This document shows, piece by piece, positions 60,641 to 64,000 of a stretch of DNA of 64,000 nt (position 1 is the first letter of the stretch; every line of letters begins with the position of its first letter). Location: assembly GCA_963677395.2 (NCBI GenBank), contig OY781965.2:3782001-3846000 (forward strand), in the 5' to 3' direction. Under the pieces are notes generated by a model. The model saw only the letters and a program-made list of their open reading frames with translations, was not told where the DNA came from and searched no databases. The translations under genes and the position numbers were made by a program. Origin of the DNA: G963667975 sp963677395. GTDB lineage: Bacteria > Bacteroidota > Bacteroidia > Bacteroidales > G963667975.

Positions 60641-62206
60641 TTATCGAATGGTTAAAATGAGTGGTTTCAAACGACGAGTTGCTCCGTCTGGACCTTTTGC
60701 CTGAATTGCTTCAAAGTAAAATTTCTGACCTCTTTTTGCACCTTGAATTGCTTTCTTCATTTCTTCGGAGAATTGACCTCCATTAGATCTGAAAGGGAAA
60801 ACGTCGCCTTTTATAACGGTTGACATTACAAAAGATGTAATTGGAACACTAACTTCGAAGTCAAATCCGGCAGGCATTTTTGACATTGGGCCACGTACAG
60901 CCATTAATATATTCTTGTCAATCATCCCTTCCGTAATACCATTAATGGAGGCTTCCGGATCTGGTAAACGTTTTACACGGAACTTTACAGCACCCATGTT
61001 TCTTACTTTACCACTAAAGTCAGCATTTACTGTAACGTTTGCTTCACCTTGTTGAGTAACGCGTACAACATATTTTCCTGCTCCTGATTTAGCCAATGTA
61101 CCACCCGTCATGCTTGGGCGTAATTTATCATTTGCAACACCAGGAACTGAAATTGTTACAGGGTTATCAACACCAATGTAGAAAACATTCATTTTATCAG
61201 CAGAAACGGTTGCGGATGGTCTTGCAACGATGTATTCCTGTTCAAATGGATATTGAGCTATCCCATTATTCGTCTTCACATTAATAACACCGCTATATTT
61301 CTGCAAACCTTCAGCACCAGCAGCTCTTTTGTAAGTTATTTTTCCGCTATCACCCACAACTGTGCTCCCGTTAATACTTGCATCAATTTTCGACTTTGTA
61401 TCGTAAGCAGCAACGAAAATTTCCGCTTCGTATGTTTCTCCGGTTAATACATAGTTTGATTTAGCAATAACCTTTGCTCCAATCTTGTCAAATTTGAAGT
61501 CAGCAGCATCAACAGATGAATAGAGTTGATTCACAACATCATATTCAGCATTTAATACGTCTGTAATTAACTTATTCAAGATAGTTACATTTGCTACAAT
61601 AATTGTATGGTAGAAATTATGCATTTCCCAGTTTTGTTTTTGTCCACTGGCATCTCTATAGTCACCTTTGGTTTCCAAACCTAACTTCATTACGGTACGT
61701 AATTTTGGATCAATAAGATTTAGCATATCTTCTTTATATTTCTCAATAGCAAGACGAAGTTTTTTAGCTTCTCCACCGCTACCATCCTGAGACTGACCAA
61801 TAAAATAAGTTGTAGATACGTCGTAATTATCTTTTTTCTTGATTTCACTTACTTTCAGTTTTTTTGCTTCATCAAGTGTAAGATCTTCATTTTTAGAAAT
61901 AACTGTCCATTTAACATTGTTAATATAGTCAATCATCTTTTTTGATAAAGATTGTGCTTGTAAAGCCCTATCATAAAAAGGTTTCACCTTATCAGGATTA
62001 CCTTTAAAAGCTTTCATAAACATGAAATAGGTAGCTTCATTCTTATTCATGAAGTTTTGATTTGTTACTTCCATTCCATCGTTTACTGTTACAAAGGCAT
62101 TAATAATTTCTACCGAAACGTTGAGGGCAAGGAGCGCCGTCAACACAAGGTACATCATGCCTATCATTTTTTGCCTCGGGGTCTCCGGGCAATTTGTTGC
62201 TCCCAT
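60641..62206 (-). CDS. gldM: T9SS motor protein GldM
   Basis: 521 residues. One N-terminal inner-membrane helix (MIGMMYLVLTALLALNVSVEII), then the periplasmic D1-D4 domains: NQNFMNKNEATYFMFMKAFKGN, DYRDASGQKQNWEMHNFYHTII, VVGDSGKITYKRAAGAEGLQKY and the C-terminal DFEVSVPITSF...VKGDVFPF. GldM crosses the periplasm and links the GldL motor to the GldKN ring. 65 bp after gldL. Confidence 0.96.
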   Translation of the reverse strand: MGATNCPETPRQKMIGMMYLVLTALLALNVSVEIINAFVTVNDGMEVTNQNFMNKNEATYFMFMKAFKGNPDKVKPFYDRALQAQSLSKKMIDYINNVKWTVISKNEDLTLDEAKKLKVSEIKKKDNYDVSTTYFIGQSQDGSGGEAKKLRLAIEKYKEDMLNLIDPKLRTVMKLGLETKGDYRDASGQKQNWEMHNFYHTIIVANVTILNKLITDVLNAEYDVVNQLYSSVDAADFKFDKIGAKVIAKSNYVLTGETYEAEIFVAAYDTKSKIDASINGSTVVGDSGKITYKRAAGAEGLQKYSGVINVKTNNGIAQYPFEQEYIVARPSATVSADKMNVFYIGVDNPVTISVPGVANDKLRPSMTGGTLAKSGAGKYVVRVTQQGEANVTVNADFSGKVRNMGAVKFRVKRLPDPEASINGITEGMIDKNILMAVRGPMSKMPAGFDFEVSVPITSFVMSTVIKGDVFPFRSNGGQFSEEMKKAIQGAKRGQKFYFEAIQAKGPDGATRRLKPLILTIR

Positions 62207-62271
62207 ATCTTATACCCTTTTAATATTTATTAGATTCATTTACTGTTATGATTACTTTGTTGAACGGGTAA

Positions 62272-62973
62272 TTATTTTGAATTACCTGTGCTCATAGCAG
62301 AAAGCATATTACCATAAATATTATTCAGAGCTGATACTTTGCGAGCAAGAGCATCCACTTCTTCTTTGTATTTGAGAGTATTTTCATAAGATTCTTGCAA
62401 CTGACCTACAAATTGCTCCATGTTATTCTGAACTTTTGTAGTTGTTTCCATATGAACATTAGCAGCTTGTAACTGAAGTTCATAGATAGAGTTCATAGAA
62501 GCTAATTTTTCGGCTGAGCTTTTGAGTGTGCTTGCATAAGCTTCAGAAGCTTTCGCTGCATCTGTAACTGTTACCAGTGAAGACGCTGTATCACTTAAAT
62601 TTCTCAGACCTTTACCCAAGCTATCAATCAATTCAGGACCAATTTTAGCATCTTCGAGCATTTTGTCTAATTGCTGAGTTGGAGTAGCACCTTTACCAGC
62701 CACTGCTTTCTTTTCTTTTTTAGGAGCTTCTTCCATACCTGCTAATTCAGGATAAACCAGACTCCAATCATATTCAACGTGTAATGGTTCGAACGCTGAA
62801 AAGAAGAAAATGATCGCTTCAGTACCCAAGCCGCAAATAAGCATAAGATTTGCACCCGGATAGTGGTTAATTTTAAACAAAGCTCCGATAATTACAACGG
62901 AAGCACCCCAACCGTAAAGTTTTGCCATGAATTGTTTGTAACCCTTACTTCTGACAATGTTGTTTAAACCCAT
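62272..62973 (-). CDS. gldL: T9SS motor protein GldL
   Basis: 233 residues. Two N-terminal membrane helices (FMAKLYGWGASVVIIGALFKI and GANLMLICGLGTEAIIFFFSAFEP, with the conserved Glu in the second) form the proton channel with GldM. The C-terminal part is a helical cytoplasmic tail (about 95-230). 58 bp after gldK. Typical. Confidence 0.95.
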   Translation of the reverse strand: MGLNNIVRSKGYKQFMAKLYGWGASVVIIGALFKINHYPGANLMLICGLGTEAIIFFFSAFEPLHVEYDWSLVYPELAGMEEAPKKEKKAVAGKGATPTQQLDKMLEDAKIGPELIDSLGKGLRNLSDTASSLVTVTDAAKASEAYASTLKSSAEKLASMNSIYELQLQAANVHMETTTKVQNNMEQFVGQLQESYENTLKYKEEVDALARKVSALNNIYGNMLSAMSTGNSK

Positions 62974-63031
62974 AATAGATCGCTGTTTTTGTGTTAATGA
63001 TTAAACTTATTGTTGTTTAGAAAATTTGCTG

Positions 63032-64000
63032 TTAGTTATATACGTTTGAAGCAGTACTTGGATTATCACCCTTCTTACGTCCTAGGTACGTTTGAACACA
63101 ACGGAATCCTACATAAGATTTTCCTGTATCCTGATACTCGTATGAACGTGCATTAACCTGCATATAATATCCAAAATCTTTCCATGAACCACCACGTAAT
63201 ACTTTGCGTTTCATCAATGGAGGATCGTTTTCACTTGCATTGTATTGATATGCAGGATTCAAATCATGTGTAAAGCTATACGCTGACTCTTCAAATGCAT
63301 CTGAGCACCATTCTGCAACGTTTCCTGACATATCATACAATCCAAAGTCATTTGGAGAATAGTGACCAACAACCACAGTTTGAGCACCGCCATCATCAAT
63401 ATAATTTCCACGTAATGGTTTGTAGTTTCCTAAGAAGCAACCATTAGAGTTACGGATATACGGACCACCCCATGGATATGGACTTAATTGCATACCACCG
63501 CGTGCTGCCCATTCCCATTCTGCTTCAGTTGGTAAACGAAAATCATTTACATATGGAGTTTCTTCTTCTTCAAGATAACTATTCATTAAGTTTGTTCTCC
63601 ATATACAGAACGCAGTTGCCTGTTTCCAGCTTACTCCTACAACAGGATAGTTGTCATAGATTGGATGCCAGAAATATGATTTTGTCATTGGGTCATTAAA
63701 TGAATACGTAAAGTCATGTATCCAGCAGAGAGTATCGGGATAAACATTAATTACTTCTTTGCGAATATAAACTGAACGATCTTTCATCCCTTGCGGACGG
63801 TTATTGAAAGAACCAAGCTCAGATTTTCCGGGTTGAGTGAAATCTTTTGCTGCTGCTGCGTGTAAATCAATCCATTGATAAACGTAATTTAATTTACGGG
63901 TATCTATTTCTTTACGACGATAGAAGCGTTCATGTTCGGGCAGATACATATCTTCAAGAGCTTCTTTTGTATCTTCTCCGTCCCATTCAACTTCCGTTGA
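63032..64000 (-). CDS. gldK: T9SS lipoprotein GldK (5' part outside window)
   Basis: The frame is open through the right edge, so the N-terminal lipoprotein signal lies outside. At least 322 residues are present. The formylglycine-enzyme-like (SUMF1) fold is clear: YPVVGVSWKQATAFCIWR, FRLPTEAEWEWAARGG, YDMSGNVAEWCSDAFEES, LRGGSWKDFGYYMQVNARS and GFRCVQTYL. GldK forms the outer periplasmic ring with GldN. First gene of the gldKLMN run. Confidence 0.95.
   Translation of the reverse strand, partial: STEVEWDGEDTKEALEDMYLPEHERFYRRKEIDTRKLNYVYQWIDLHAAAAKDFTQPGKSELGSFNNRPQGMKDRSVYIRKEVINVYPDTLCWIHDFTYSFNDPMTKSYFWHPIYDNYPVVGVSWKQATAFCIWRTNLMNSYLEEEETPYVNDFRLPTEAEWEWAARGGMQLSPYPWGGPYIRNSNGCFLGNYKPLRGNYIDDGGAQTVVVGHYSPNDFGLYDMSGNVAEWCSDAFEESAYSFTHDLNPAYQYNASENDPPLMKRKVLRGGSWKDFGYYMQVNARSYEYQDTGKSYVGFRCVQTYLGRKKGDNPSTASNVYN

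Overview
The window is a chromosomal segment of a Bacteroidota bacterium. The right edge carries the type IX secretion / gliding core gldK-gldL-gldM-gldN plus a second gldN-like gene. The left edge carries a PorP/SprF-family gene next to a very large secreted protein with PKD, SprB-like repeats and a type B T9SS C-terminal domain. Several genes are preceded by the Bacteroidota promoter element TAnnTTTG. The family or genus cannot be fixed from the sequence alone. An FprA flavodiiron protein fits a life with low or fluctuating oxygen.

Layout. 1-7.4 kb: T9SS cargo/PorP pair and divergent recG. 7.5-16.6 kb: a tight four-gene run that looks like a synthase-dependent exopolysaccharide export system. 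It has an outer-membrane TolC-like protein fused to a SPOR-like and a glycoside-hydrolase-like domain, a HlyD-like adaptor, a zinc-ribbon protein with a degenerate GGDEF-like domain, and a processive GT2. Two receiver-containing kinases follow. 16.6-19.4 kb: a PgpH-type HD hydrolase and an ACP phosphodiesterase. 19.4-29.8 kb: accessory region I, with minus-strand single-gene or two-gene units separated by structured, repeated spacers (transglutaminase, hydrolase plus WYL regulator, Mrr/GIY-YIG nuclease pair, other PD-(D/E)XK nucleases, an IS remnant). It is flanked by a 53-bp direct repeat. 29.9-30.5 kb: 14 tandem 42-bp units, each carrying a palindrome. 30.5-38.7 kb: housekeeping genes (SDR, FKBP, SNF2 helicase, CstA, BatA-like). 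39.1-40.8 kb: an AbiE toxin-antitoxin pair fused to the start of a destroyed hsdM. 40.9-50.4 kb: accessory region II, with plus-strand cargo genes separated by five antisense ORF-less group II intron copies and attC-like palindromes. 50.4-58.7 kb: two small ORFs, then parC, fprA, nfo, trmD, a degenerate nucleotidyltransferase and ychF. 58.8-64 kb: gld genes.

The most unusual part is the pair of accessory regions. They behave like integron-type cassette arrays without an integrase in the window. Several junctions appear to carry their own terminator and promoter, unlike classical promoterless integron cassettes. In one case the same flanking modules (upstream terminator-promoter module U, downstream module A) surround two different cargo genes, a transglutaminase and a YhcG-type nuclease, in opposite orientations about 25 kb apart. 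No tRNA, rRNA, CRISPR array or integrase was recognised. All identifications rest on reading the sequence; no database search was possible.
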